From NCBI GenBank assembly GCA_965201115.1, contig OZ241745.1:1798001-1862000 (forward strand): a stretch of DNA of 64,000 bases, in the 5' to 3' direction. The stretch is from JANQOH01 sp965201115. Lineage in GTDB: Bacteria > Pseudomonadota > Alphaproteobacteria > UBA7887. Made by a program: the position numbers and the translations under genes. Below the pieces are notes generated by a model, which saw only the letters and a list, made by a program, of their open reading frames with translations, had not been told where the DNA came from and searched no databases. Positions 37,367 to 45,579 of this stretch are shown here, piece by piece. Each line of letters opens with the position of its first letter. Position 1 is the stretch's first letter.

Positions 37367-40300
37367 ATGACCGCGCTTGCCGACACGGCCGCGAAAATCG
37401 CGCGCATCGTCGCCGGCGGGATCGAAAGCCTGCGCGCGATCGACGCCCCCTCCGAGGCCGATACGCAGGACCGGCTCGTCGCGCCCGTGCTCGAGGCGCT
37501 CGGCTACCCGCCGGAAAACGTCCGCCGCCACGTAACCGACCGCGGCAACCGCCCCGACCGCATCGTCTGGGGCGTCCCGCTCCGCCATGCCGAACGGCGC
37601 GACGCGGCGGCCCGGTTCATCGTCGAGGAAAAACCCCTCGGCGCCGATTTCGAGCGCCCCCGCGCCAGCCGCGCCGACACGCCCGCGCGCCAGATCCAGC
37701 GCTACCTCCGCCAGCACCGCCTCGCCGGCGACGCCACGCTCGGCATCCTTACCGACGGCCGCCGCTGGCGCGTGTACGAACGCGCCGCCGCCCCGCGCGG
37801 CGGCCCCCCCGCCGTGCGGCAAACGGCGGAGTTCGATCTGTGCGCCGCCGGCGCCGCGCCGCGCGCGCGCGAAATCGAAAGTTTCGTCGCCCGGCTGGCG
37901 GCGGAGTTCTTCCGCGCCGCCGGCGACGCGCCGCTCTATCCGCTCGGGCGGCGGTTCCTGGCGCGGGCGCTGCGCGCCATCGCCGAGGGCGACGCGGCCG
38001 CCGTCGCCGGCGGCCTCGCCGGCGCGCCGCTTCGCGAATTCGCCGCGCCGCGCCTGCCCGCCACCGGCCTCGTCGCCGACGCCCGCGCCAACGACTGGGC
38101 CGGGGACTTCGTCGTCGGCCTCGGCCCCGCATGCCGCGCCGGGCATCGGCGGGAGTCGCTGCTCGAAGACAACGATTCGCGCGTTCGCCTCGCCGCCGTG
38201 CCGTTCCGCTGGGCGCCGGGCGCCGCCGGCGCGCGCCTCTGCAAGGGCGATATCGCCCTGTGCGCGCGGGCGCTCGCAAAGGACGGCGGCCCCCTTGTGC
38301 TGTCCGCCTGGACGCAGCGCCCCGGCGGCCTCGAAGTCGGTATGCGCATCGCCGTCCACATCGACGGGCGGACGGCGATGACGCCCGAATTCGACCCCGA
38401 TCTGCCGCCCGCCAGCGTGCTGCTGAAAATCGACAAGCTCGCCGCCATTCTCCAGGCGCCGAGGGAGAAGCGCACGGCGCCGGCCCTGTTCAGGGCGTTC
38501 GACATCCTGCCTCTCCAGAGGGAGTTCTACGCCCGCGTCGAGGCGTGGCTCGAACGCCGGCTCGAGGACGGCGCCGGCGGCGCGCGCGGCGCCGCGCTCG
38601 TGCGCCACCTGATCCGCACGCTGTTCGCCTGGGCGCTGAAGGAACACGGCATCGTTCCGCGCAGCCTGTTCGACCGCGATTTCGTCCGCGCCGCGCTGGC
38701 GGAGACGCCCGCCGGCGCCTGCGCATACCACGAACTCGTGCTCGCGCATCTGTTTCACGAAGCGCTCAACCGCCCGGAAGACCGCCGCGCGCCGCACCCC
38801 ATCGCCGATATCGGGGGCCGCCTCGCCGCCGTCCCGTTTCTCAACGGATCCGTCTTCGCGCACCGCCCCGGCGACGATCTCGCGCGCCTTCCCGATACCG
38901 CCTACTGGAGCGGCGACCCGGACGCGCCCGGCCTGTTCGACATACTCGAGGCCTTCCAGTGGACGCTGGACGAGCATTCCGCGCAAACGCACGATCTGAC
39001 CCTCGACCCCGAGCTCCTCGGCGCGCTGTTCGAGCGTCTCATCGGCCTCGTCGACCGCTCCCGGCCGAAACCGAACCGCAAGCCCAACGGCGCCTACTAC
39101 ACGCCGCGCGACGTCGTCGCGGTCATGGCGCAGGACGCGCTCGTCGCCCGGATGCTGCGCGAGAACGACCCCGATATCGCCGAACCCGAACTCCGCGCGC
39201 TGTTCTCCGCGTCCGACGACGCGCCGCCGCGCTGGACGCCCGGCGTGCGCCAGCGCGCGCTGCGCACATTGCGGAGCCTCGCGGTTTTCGACCCCGCGGT
39301 CGGCTCGGGCGCGTTTCTTCTCGGCGTCCTCGAAACCCTGATGACCGCCTACCGGAAGCTCGACCCGAACCTTCGCGACCGCCGCGCGCGCGGCGCCGCC
39401 GTCCGCGCCATCGTCCGCGACCAGCTGCACGGCGGCGATATCCAGCCGCTGGCCTCGCAGATCGCCAAACTGCGGCTCTATCTCGCCATCGAGGCCGCCG
39501 AAGGCGCCGATACCGGGCCGCTCCCCAATCTCGAGGCGCGCATCGTCAACGCCGACGCCCTCGCCGCGGCGCCCGATCCCGCTTGGCGCCCGGGCGCCGA
39601 CGGCGGCCTCGCCGGCGCCGACCCCGAGTTCCGCCGCCTGCTCGCAAGCCTCATGGCCAGCCGCCGCGCGTGGTTCGACGCGCACGACGAAGACGCGAAA
39701 CGCGAACTCGCGGCGCGCGACGAACGCCTGCGCGGCGCGCTCGCCGCCTGCGCGCGCAAACTCCCCCTGCCGCCGGAAACCCTCGCCTTCGTCGAATGGT
39801 CGCCGCTCGATCCCGGCGGCGCCGTCGCCCGCGCCGACCCGCGGCTCATCTTCTCCCGCGACCCGTGGCCCGGCTTCGACATCGTGATCGGCAACCCGCC
39901 GTACCAGGCGCTGCCCGCCGCCGCGCGCCGCCGCGCGCGCGAGCGCGGCTGCCGCGCCGCCGGCGCCGGCCGCAGCGAGGCGCTGTTCCTCGAACTCGCG
40001 CTGGCCCTCGCCTCGCCCACCCACGGCGTCGTCGAGTTCGTCCTGCCGCTCGGCGTGTCGTTCCGCCGCGACCACGCCGCCTTGCGCGCCGCCGCGCAAG
40101 ACATGTGCGAACGCATCGAACTCCGCCACCACGACATGACGCCGGGCCGCATCTTCGATAACGACCCGACGGCCAAGGCCTGGCCGAACAAGCAGCGCGC
40201 GACCCTGCTGACCGCCGTCCGCGGCGCCGGCGGCGCCGTGCGGACGACCGGCCTGCGGCGCTGGTTCGAGAAACCCGAACGCAACGAACGCGCCGCCTGC

Positions 40301-40942
40301 CTCGCGAACCGCCGCACCGTCGCGGCCCCCCGCCTGTCCGATTCCGCCGTCGATGAGCGCATCGCCGGCCAATGGCTGCGCGTCCCCGCCGGCGCCGCCG
40401 GCGCCCTCGTCCGCGCCCTCGCCGCGCAACGCGCGACCATCGGCGCCCTCGCCGGCCCCGGCGCCCACACCCTCGTCCTGCCGCGCACGGGCTACCGGTA
40501 CATAACCGCGCTGCCCGCCGGCGCCGTCGCCCCGCGCCAGGAACAATCGCTGTCGTTCCCCGCCGAGGCCGATTTCAAGATCGCACTCGCGGCGCTGAAC
40601 GGCCACGCCGCCTATGGCTGGTGGATCGCCGTCGACGACGGCTTCCACGTCAACATGCACACGTTCCGGGCCTTCGGCGTGCCCGCCCCGTGGCTCCGCG
40701 CCGGCCCCGAACGCGCCCGCGCCCTCGCCCTGGCCGACGCCCTGATCGCCGCCATCCCGCAATCCGCGACGGGCAAGCTGAACGCCGGAACCCGCTGGAA
40801 AAACGCCGACTTCTTCTCCGGCGCCCCCGATATCATCGCCGAGCTCGACAAGCTGCAAATCGATTCGCTGGGCCTCCCCCGCGCCCCCCTCCTCGACCAG
40901 CTCCGCGTCATGCGCTCAAGCAGCAGCTGGCGCCTCCCGTAA
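37367..40942 (+). CDS. Fused restriction-modification enzyme (Type IIG/Eco57I-like)
   Basis: A 1191-residue single-chain restriction and N6-adenine methylation enzyme. The N-terminus has a PD-(D/E)XK nuclease pattern: D64 in RPDRIVWG and E87/K89 in ARFIVEEKP. A helical connector precedes the methylase, whose motif I is VFDPAVGSGAFLLG (about 640-653) and motif IV is IGNPPYQ (about 842). NGAYYTPRDVVAVMA marks the start of the methylase domain. The C-terminal part (about 900-1180) is the target-recognition region. The ATG at 37367 follows GAGGAG. It is divergent from the Nfu-TRD chimera. Being fused, it needs no separate specificity gene. Confidence 0.86.
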   Translation: MTALADTAAKIARIVAGGIESLRAIDAPSEADTQDRLVAPVLEALGYPPENVRRHVTDRGNRPDRIVWGVPLRHAERRDAAARFIVEEKPLGADFERPRASRADTPARQIQRYLRQHRLAGDATLGILTDGRRWRVYERAAAPRGGPPAVRQTAEFDLCAAGAAPRAREIESFVARLAAEFFRAAGDAPLYPLGRRFLARALRAIAEGDAAAVAGGLAGAPLREFAAPRLPATGLVADARANDWAGDFVVGLGPACRAGHRRESLLEDNDSRVRLAAVPFRWAPGAAGARLCKGDIALCARALAKDGGPLVLSAWTQRPGGLEVGMRIAVHIDGRTAMTPEFDPDLPPASVLLKIDKLAAILQAPREKRTAPALFRAFDILPLQREFYARVEAWLERRLEDGAGGARGAALVRHLIRTLFAWALKEHGIVPRSLFDRDFVRAALAETPAGACAYHELVLAHLFHEALNRPEDRRAPHPIADIGGRLAAVPFLNGSVFAHRPGDDLARLPDTAYWSGDPDAPGLFDILEAFQWTLDEHSAQTHDLTLDPELLGALFERLIGLVDRSRPKPNRKPNGAYYTPRDVVAVMAQDALVARMLRENDPDIAEPELRALFSASDDAPPRWTPGVRQRALRTLRSLAVFDPAVGSGAFLLGVLETLMTAYRKLDPNLRDRRARGAAVRAIVRDQLHGGDIQPLASQIAKLRLYLAIEAAEGADTGPLPNLEARIVNADALAAAPDPAWRPGADGGLAGADPEFRRLLASLMASRRAWFDAHDEDAKRELAARDERLRGALAACARKLPLPPETLAFVEWSPLDPGGAVARADPRLIFSRDPWPGFDIVIGNPPYQALPAAARRRARERGCRAAGAGRSEALFLELALALASPTHGVVEFVLPLGVSFRRDHAALRAAAQDMCERIELRHHDMTPGRIFDNDPTAKAWPNKQRATLLTAVRGAGGAVRTTGLRRWFEKPERNERAACLANRRTVAAPRLSDSAVDERIAGQWLRVPAGAAGALVRALAAQRATIGALAGPGAHTLVLPRTGYRYITALPAGAVAPRQEQSLSFPAEADFKIALAALNGHAAYGWWIAVDDGFHVNMHTFRAFGVPAPWLRAGPERARALALADALIAAIPQSATGKLNAGTRWKNADFFSGAPDIIAELDKLQIDSLGLPRAPLLDQLRVMRSSSSWRLP

Positions 40943-40949
40943 CTCCCCG

Positions 40950-41480
40950 CGCACTTCCTGGGCGCCCGCACGTCGCCGACCCACCCGGCGCACTTCCTCT
41001 GAGTGTCTGCGCCGAAATGCTTGCCCCGCCGAAGGCGGGGCCCGGGACCGCGGGCATCCTGCCCGCACGTTGCCCACCCGCGCGGCGCACTCCCTCCGAG
41101 TGTCTGTACTGAAATGCTTACCCCGCCGAAGGCGGGGCCTGGGACCGCGGGCATCCTGCCCGCACGTCAGCGCCCCGCGCGGCGCACTCCCTCCGAGTGT
41201 CTGTGCCGAAATGCTTGCCCCGCCGAAGGCGGGGCCTGGGTGCGCGGGCGTCCCCGCCCGCACGTTCCCGCAAGCCGCGATGTTGCCGTGGAAGCAAGGC
41301 CTTTCGCGCCCCCTCCCCGGCGCCCGTAGCGTCGAGACGTGCGGGCGAGACGCCCGCGCACCCAGGCCCCGCCTTCGGCGGGGTTGCGCTTCACCCCGGA
41401 GATCGCGCCGAAGGCGCGGACTTCCCGGGACCGCGGGCATCCTGCCCGCACGTCGCCGCCCCGCGCGGCGCCCGTTGACC
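40950..41480 (+). repeat. Palindromic repeat cluster with three 97-bp tandem units
   Basis: Three direct copies spaced exactly 97 bp (the motif GAGTGTCTG at 41001, 41098 and 41195) each hold CGAAATGCTT and a forward hairpin I at 41024, 41121 and 41218. An inverted hairpin I follows at 41367-41383 and a CGCGCC/GGCGCG variant at 41404-41418. The 620-bp gap between the restriction enzyme and the ATPase holds no gene apart from these. Confidence 0.88.
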
Positions 41481-41562
41481 CCGCCCGCGCCGCCCGATAT
41501 ACCGTCGGCCGCCCCGCAACCGCCGCGGCGCGCCATACGCCACGAACCCCGCGAGCACGGCA

Positions 41563-42960
41563 ATGCCGAACGGCCCTATCTACCGTTTCGAAAACATAGG
41601 CCCGATCGCCAGCGCCGGGCTCGAGCTCGGCGACCTCACCATCGTCGCCGGCCGCAACAACACCGGCAAAACCCGGTTGGTCCACGCGCTCTACGGTTTC
41701 CTGGCGGGCTGGCCTCATGTCGACCGCTACGGACCGGCCGTCCCGGGATACTCTTCGCCCGTGTTCGATCGGCTCGTCGACAGCCTCGCCGAACGCGGCG
41801 AGGCGTCGATTCCCATGAACCGCAAAACGCTCGCCGGGGAGCGCAAAACCATCCTGCGGCAAATATGCAAGGTCTTTTCCGACTTCGGCTTCGCCGACGT
41901 CTTCAACGCCCCGGAGGACGATTTTTCGGAAACGCGCCTCGAAATCGATCTTGCCTCCCCCGCGCCCGAATGCAGTGTATCGAAGGATTTCCCCGCGCCC
42001 CGAACCGGGGCCGCCGCTATTCGTTGCGACGGCAAGACGATAGACGCGATCCTCGATACGGGGCAGCCGCCGCCGGGCGGGGATTCCACCCGCTTCCGCA
42101 TGGCGCTGGCAAAGGCGTATATCTCGTTCCTGTTTCCGGAATTTCCGATGAGGCCCTTTCCGCTTGCGTCCGAACGACACGGAATTTCGCTCTTCTACAA
42201 GGATCTCGACCGCAACCGGAGCGACATCGTGGACGCCCTGCGGAAAGCCCGGCGCGATGAAAGAACGAATATCGCCGGCTTGCCCGACTTCGCGGATTCG
42301 GCGTCCGGCCGCTGCTCCCTTCCGGTTCGCGACAACACAGTGTTCGCCAGGGACATAACCCGGCTGCCGGAAACGCGCGGCGGCGCCCGCGGCAGGAAAC
42401 TCTCCGGAAATATCGGCAAGATGCTGCGGGGCGCATACCGCGTCGCCAACGACGATATACAATTCGTTCCCGAATCGCCCGATGGCGATGACATTGCGCT
42501 CCCCCTCTACCGCGCATCCTCCTCGGTCCGCGAACTCTCCGATTTCTACTTCTTCCTGCGCCGCGCCGCCGACCGCTACGATCTGCTTGTCATCGACGAA
42601 CCCGAAAGCCATCTCGACACCGCGAATCAGATCCGCATGGCGCGCCTGCTTGTCCGCGCGGTAAACACGGGCTTGAAAGTGCTCATCACGACCCACAGCG
42701 ATTATATAATCAAGGAACTCAACAATCTGATCATGTTGAACAGCCTTGACGATACTTTTTTGGAAAAGCATGGATACAGGACTGGCGACAGACTCGACCC
42801 GGGCAGAATACGGGCATACGTCGCCGGGAACAACAGCCTCGCCGAATCCCGTATCGACGAATTCGGCGTCGAAATGCCGGTCTTCGACAATACGATCAAC
42901 GATATAAACTACGTGGCCAACGATTTGGCGGCCTGGCTCGAAGCGCGCTCCCATGACTGA
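41563..42960 (+). CDS. AAA/ABC-type ATPase of a two-gene defence-like module
   Basis: A 465-residue ATPase of the OLD/RecF-like kind. Walker A is GRNNTGKT at residues 30-37, there is a signature-like YRASSSVRELSDFYFFLRR, Walker B is LLVIDEPESHLD, and the H-loop is VLITTHSDYIIKEL. The central part has no recognised domain, and there is no Toprim nuclease at the C-terminus. It overlaps the next gene by 8 bp. ATPases of this kind usually sense or load an associated nuclease in anti-phage systems. GC content is lower than in the flanking repeats. Confidence 0.8.
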   Translation: MPNGPIYRFENIGPIASAGLELGDLTIVAGRNNTGKTRLVHALYGFLAGWPHVDRYGPAVPGYSSPVFDRLVDSLAERGEASIPMNRKTLAGERKTILRQICKVFSDFGFADVFNAPEDDFSETRLEIDLASPAPECSVSKDFPAPRTGAAAIRCDGKTIDAILDTGQPPPGGDSTRFRMALAKAYISFLFPEFPMRPFPLASERHGISLFYKDLDRNRSDIVDALRKARRDERTNIAGLPDFADSASGRCSLPVRDNTVFARDITRLPETRGGARGRKLSGNIGKMLRGAYRVANDDIQFVPESPDGDDIALPLYRASSSVRELSDFYFFLRRAADRYDLLVIDEPESHLDTANQIRMARLLVRAVNTGLKVLITTHSDYIIKELNNLIMLNSLDDTFLEKHGYRTGDRLDPGRIRAYVAGNNSLAESRIDEFGVEMPVFDNTINDINYVANDLAAWLEARSHD

Positions 42961-43672
42961 CGCCGGATTGGCGCAAGCCATTGTCGCGTTGGGCCTTGTT
43001 CCAGACAATTATCTGACCGCGCCCGAGAACGGCAAACTCGCGCTCGAAGACAAGACCGCAAATATGACAATGGAGATCATCGGCCCGCCCGCGGGAGCGG
43101 TCGGGATTCGCATGGAGAACCTGGGGCATCTGCCCGGTATCCGGCCGAAGTTGCGGCTCGATCGCGAGCGCACGATCAGGATATGCGATTTTCTCGTGCT
43201 CGCCGAACTGGACGACGTATCGTACGCCGTATTCATCGAGATGAAGAGGACGCAGTCCGATGAAGAAAGACCGAAAGAACAGTTATTGTGGTCGGCGCCG
43301 ATTTTACATTACCTCCAGCGCTTGTGCGCAATCGCCGGCCGATTCTCGTCGACTAAGACGCAGTCTGCCGAGGAACGACCGCAAGAGAAACTGTTGTGGT
43401 CGTTGCCGATTTTACATTACCTCCGGCGCTTGTGCGCGATTGCCAGCCGATTCTCGTCGACTAAACCGCGAATTCCTGCACACGCCGGGATTGTGGAACG
43501 TTATTGGTTAGTCAGCGAGTACGGCGGGCGCAGACAACTCGACAAACAAACTGTTAGTAGAATCCGACAGACAGAGATTGCCCGAGAGCCAGAGATGGTA
43601 ACCTATCGAGGCATTACAATCGCTAAACACGTTGGATTGTCGGTTCCCTTCTCCATGCTTGTGGAACGGTAA
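42953..43672 (+). CDS. Putative PD-(D/E)XK-like nuclease partner with internal 36-residue duplication
   Basis: A 239-residue protein coupled to the ATPase. D79 in TIRICDFLVL and E96/K98 in AVFIEMKRT form a D-x(16)-E-x-K pattern with hydrophobic strands around it, as in PD-(D/E)XK nucleases, followed by a helix with QLLWSAPILHYLQRL. That helix segment is duplicated: residues about 100-135 and 136-171 are near copies. No named family was recognised. It probably is the effector of the ATPase; the nuclease call is inferred from the motif only. Confidence 0.6.
   Translation: MTDAGLAQAIVALGLVPDNYLTAPENGKLALEDKTANMTMEIIGPPAGAVGIRMENLGHLPGIRPKLRLDRERTIRICDFLVLAELDDVSYAVFIEMKRTQSDEERPKEQLLWSAPILHYLQRLCAIAGRFSSTKTQSAEERPQEKLLWSLPILHYLRRLCAIASRFSSTKPRIPAHAGIVERYWLVSEYGGRRQLDKQTVSRIRQTEIAREPEMVTYRGITIAKHVGLSVPFSMLVER
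43250..43465 (+). repeat. 108-bp in-frame tandem duplication inside the nuclease gene
   Basis: Copies 43250-43357 and 43358-43465 share most bases, including CCGATTTTACATTACCTCC and GATTCTCGTCGACTAA. The unit is 36 codons, so the frame is preserved. The copies have diverged by synonymous and conservative changes, so the duplication is not a recent assembly artefact. Confidence 0.88.
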
Positions 43673-43967
43673 ATTCGGATGTGGCGGGACACGGCCCAAA
43701 AGCGTTGGGCGATTAAGTCAGGATGCAGGCTCGCCGATCGGTCGTGAAACTGCGCGCACGGCGAGCCGCCGATTCGGCAACGCACAGCCGACGGGAACGA
43801 CAAGTAGTATGCGATCCACGCAGATGCACTTCTTGGGGGGCATCTTGCCCGCGCGCCGGCGATCCGCGCGACCACTCGGATATAGGCACGCGCCCCGGCA
43901 ACGCCGTGGCGCATGCCTCCGCAAGTGCCAACGTATTGGAATTCTCACGCATATTTGGAATACTCGT
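43673..43967. other. Convergent gap between nuclease and TIR genes
   Basis: A 295-bp gap where the plus-strand ATPase-nuclease pair meets the minus-strand TIR gene. It contains only fragments that resemble the repeat family (a CATCTTGCCCGCGCG piece near 43841). No gene is supported. Confidence 0.35.
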
Positions 43968-44534
43968 CTATTCGACCCAACCAGACAGGCATGAGCCGCT
44001 TCTGTTGCGTCCGAACTGACGACGACTATTGTCCGGCGGAGGAGTGCCAGCCCGTCTCTCGAACGCGCGATGAACCCAACGTTTGACAATTCCCGCGAAG
44101 TCCGTGCGCGGCCAATCGTAAACGCGTGCATAGGGATCAACCCCGTCGCAGTTGTCCGCCAACCGCGGCGGCATCAAGCGAACGCGGTATTTGCCCCGGC
44201 CGAAATCGTCGTGGTTGGGAAGGGTTATGCCCACGAGACCGCAACGCGGATTCCAGGAAGTGTGACGCAAGCTGGAGCCGATTTCCCAATCCACATGCTT
44301 TCTCTGCCATGTGCAGGGGCCGACCAAAACCACCGTCACGGTCGCATCGCGTATGAACCGCTCGCGAATTCGCTGACGAATGGCGTCGGTCTTCGAGACG
44401 GTGTCGTCTATGTCGCCGTCCCCGACAGACTGGTCGACTATATCGGTTCCGATTTGGGCAACGAATTTGTCCTTCCAGCGCTGATCGTCGTGATGGAAGC
44501 TGATGAAGACCCTGTGTCTGGGTACCGCGTTCAT
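43968..44534 (-). CDS. TIR-like domain protein (ThsB/MTH538 type)
   Basis: A 188-residue protein with the ThsB TIR-like fold: RHRVFISFHHDDQRWKDKF at 7-25 (strand A and box-1-like region), DIVDQSVGDGDIDD, the helix TDAIRQRIRERFIRDATVTV and LVGPCTWQRKHVDWEIGSSL, where the conserved Glu-containing stretch sits. The ending PDNSRRQFGRN is also seen in relatives. In Thoeris, ThsB makes a cyclic-ADP-ribose type signal from NAD after phage infection. No ThsA is present. The start overlaps the stop of the next upstream gene (ATGA), so the two act together. Confidence 0.85.
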   Translation of the reverse strand: MNAVPRHRVFISFHHDDQRWKDKFVAQIGTDIVDQSVGDGDIDDTVSKTDAIRQRIRERFIRDATVTVVLVGPCTWQRKHVDWEIGSSLRHTSWNPRCGLVGITLPNHDDFGRGKYRVRLMPPRLADNCDGVDPYARVYDWPRTDFAGIVKRWVHRAFERRAGTPPPDNSRRQFGRNRSGSCLSGWVE

Positions 44535-45046
44535 TTCTCTCCTCCTGTCGTCTCAAGGTTGGTGAGGTCTTCGACGCCGGCCATTTCCGCCAGCATGCGG
44601 CTGTAACTACGCAACTTTTCCTGCAAGGCCGCCAATTCGTCCCGAAACTCGTGTTTCCGTGCATCGTCTTCGAAAGCGCCTTCCAACGACAACCGATGCC
44701 ACTTTGCCGTGAACGGACGTACTACCTGGTTCAATACAGGTATGGCAACCTTGCTGAAATCGGCGGCGTTCGGCCCGTGTCTGCGCAAGATTTCCCTCGT
44801 CATCGGAAAAACAGCGTAAACGCTATCCAACGCAGTCTTGTCGTCTCCATCGCGAAACGGCAACGGTTGCGTCGCAATTCTGGTCAACAACTCCACATAC
44901 AGCTCCCACGCGGCGCCGCGATTGGCGTCGGTTAAACGTATTCTCGCCTGCACAAAACCCGCGCCAATACTTATATTCTCGAAACCATGCCTGTCGAACA
45001 GCGTTCGCAGCGCCATTCCGGAGTTTCGCCTGAACAGATGCCTCAT
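44531..45046 (-). CDS. Unknown protein translationally coupled to the TIR gene
   Basis: A 171-residue, probably all-helical protein of no family I can name. The start is MRHLFRRNSGMALRTLFDRH, followed by GFVQARIRLTDANRGAAWEL and a charged coiled-coil end (DELAALQEKLRSYSRMLAEM). A good GGAG lies 7 bp before the ATG at 45046, and its stop overlaps the TIR start. The coupling suggests a sensor, regulator or effector for the TIR enzyme. Its presence upstream of TIR rather than a ThsA-type SLOG/SIR2 protein is what separates this from Thoeris. Confidence 0.7.
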   Translation of the reverse strand: MRHLFRRNSGMALRTLFDRHGFENISIGAGFVQARIRLTDANRGAAWELYVELLTRIATQPLPFRDGDDKTALDSVYAVFPMTREILRRHGPNAADFSKVAIPVLNQVVRPFTAKWHRLSLEGAFEDDARKHEFRDELAALQEKLRSYSRMLAEMAGVEDLTNLETTGGEK

Positions 45047-45439
45047 CGATCTTCTCCAAAACCCGTAGCTTGCCGCCGATATTCGAACCGCACACGGTAA
45101 CCGCGACCGGCGTATCCTTGCCGGACGCCGCGTGTCCATGGTGGCCGTAGCGGGTTCCGCTGCAACCTCGTTCGTCGCCGCGCGGCCATACGCCCGCATT
45201 TTTCCGCAAAGCGTTGCAAAAATAGCACAGTGTTGCGGGACGCCAAGCAGTGCGGCCGACAATGTACGCGGTCCGAGCGTCGCAGGCGCCGCCGGCCCCC
45301 GGGGCGATGGCGGCCTGCCCCGATCCGGCCGCCAGGCGCGAACGAGAAACCGCGAATCGATTCGCCCAATCGGCGAATCGTGTGTACCTGCAGCCGTCTT
45401 GGGGGCGGAACGCCCAGGCGCCGTTGCGCCGTGGTTGCG

Positions 45440-45579
45440 CTCTGGTAGCGCGTCCGCCCCCCCCCCCCCCCGCTGCCCTGCGGTCGATAAGCGCATCGCC
45501 TGCCAACGGTAGCGCATTCCCGCTGACGCGCCATCCGCGCCGTTGGTCGCGCAACGCGCCGCCTTGGCGCCGTAAATCG
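45440..45579 (+). pseudogene. Decayed fragment of a restriction-modification target-recognition region
   Basis: The DNA from GTCGATAAGCGCATCGCC onwards (45482 to about 45570) closely resembles positions 40351-40455 of the fused restriction enzyme: AVDKRIACQR and then VAQRAALAP against AVDERIAGQ and LAAQRATIGAL in the intact gene. The preceding C15 tract sits where the intact gene has a shorter C run. Frames are broken by stops. It is a relic of a related enzyme, on the plus strand, overlapping the end of no intact gene. Confidence 0.5.
45457..45471 (+). repeat. Homopolymer C15 tract
   Basis: Fifteen consecutive C inside the restriction-enzyme relic. It is outside intact coding sequence. Confidence 0.85.

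Larger units (their letters stand above)
45047..45579. other. Gap in the defence island with a restriction-enzyme remnant and C15 tract
   Basis: These 533 bp separate the DndE-HerA gene from the TIR module on the same strand and should contain the promoter for the TIR pair. The left 400 bp show nothing recognisable. The right part is a decayed fragment described separately, with a C15 run at 45457-45471. Confidence 0.4.

Noticed and set aside
40985..41275. Regular 97-bp repeats that could be taken for a CRISPR array
   Set aside because: Only three units, the whole unit repeats (no unique spacers), and each holds the palindromic element found elsewhere; no cas genes are near.
41563..43672. 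PARIS or Gabija system
   Set aside because: The ATPase type is compatible, but the partner lacks a Toprim/DUF4435 or UvrD-like domain, and the ATPase has no Toprim end.
43968..45046. Canonical Thoeris system
   Set aside because: The ThsB-type TIR is present but there is no ThsA (SLOG plus effector) and the partner is unrelated.
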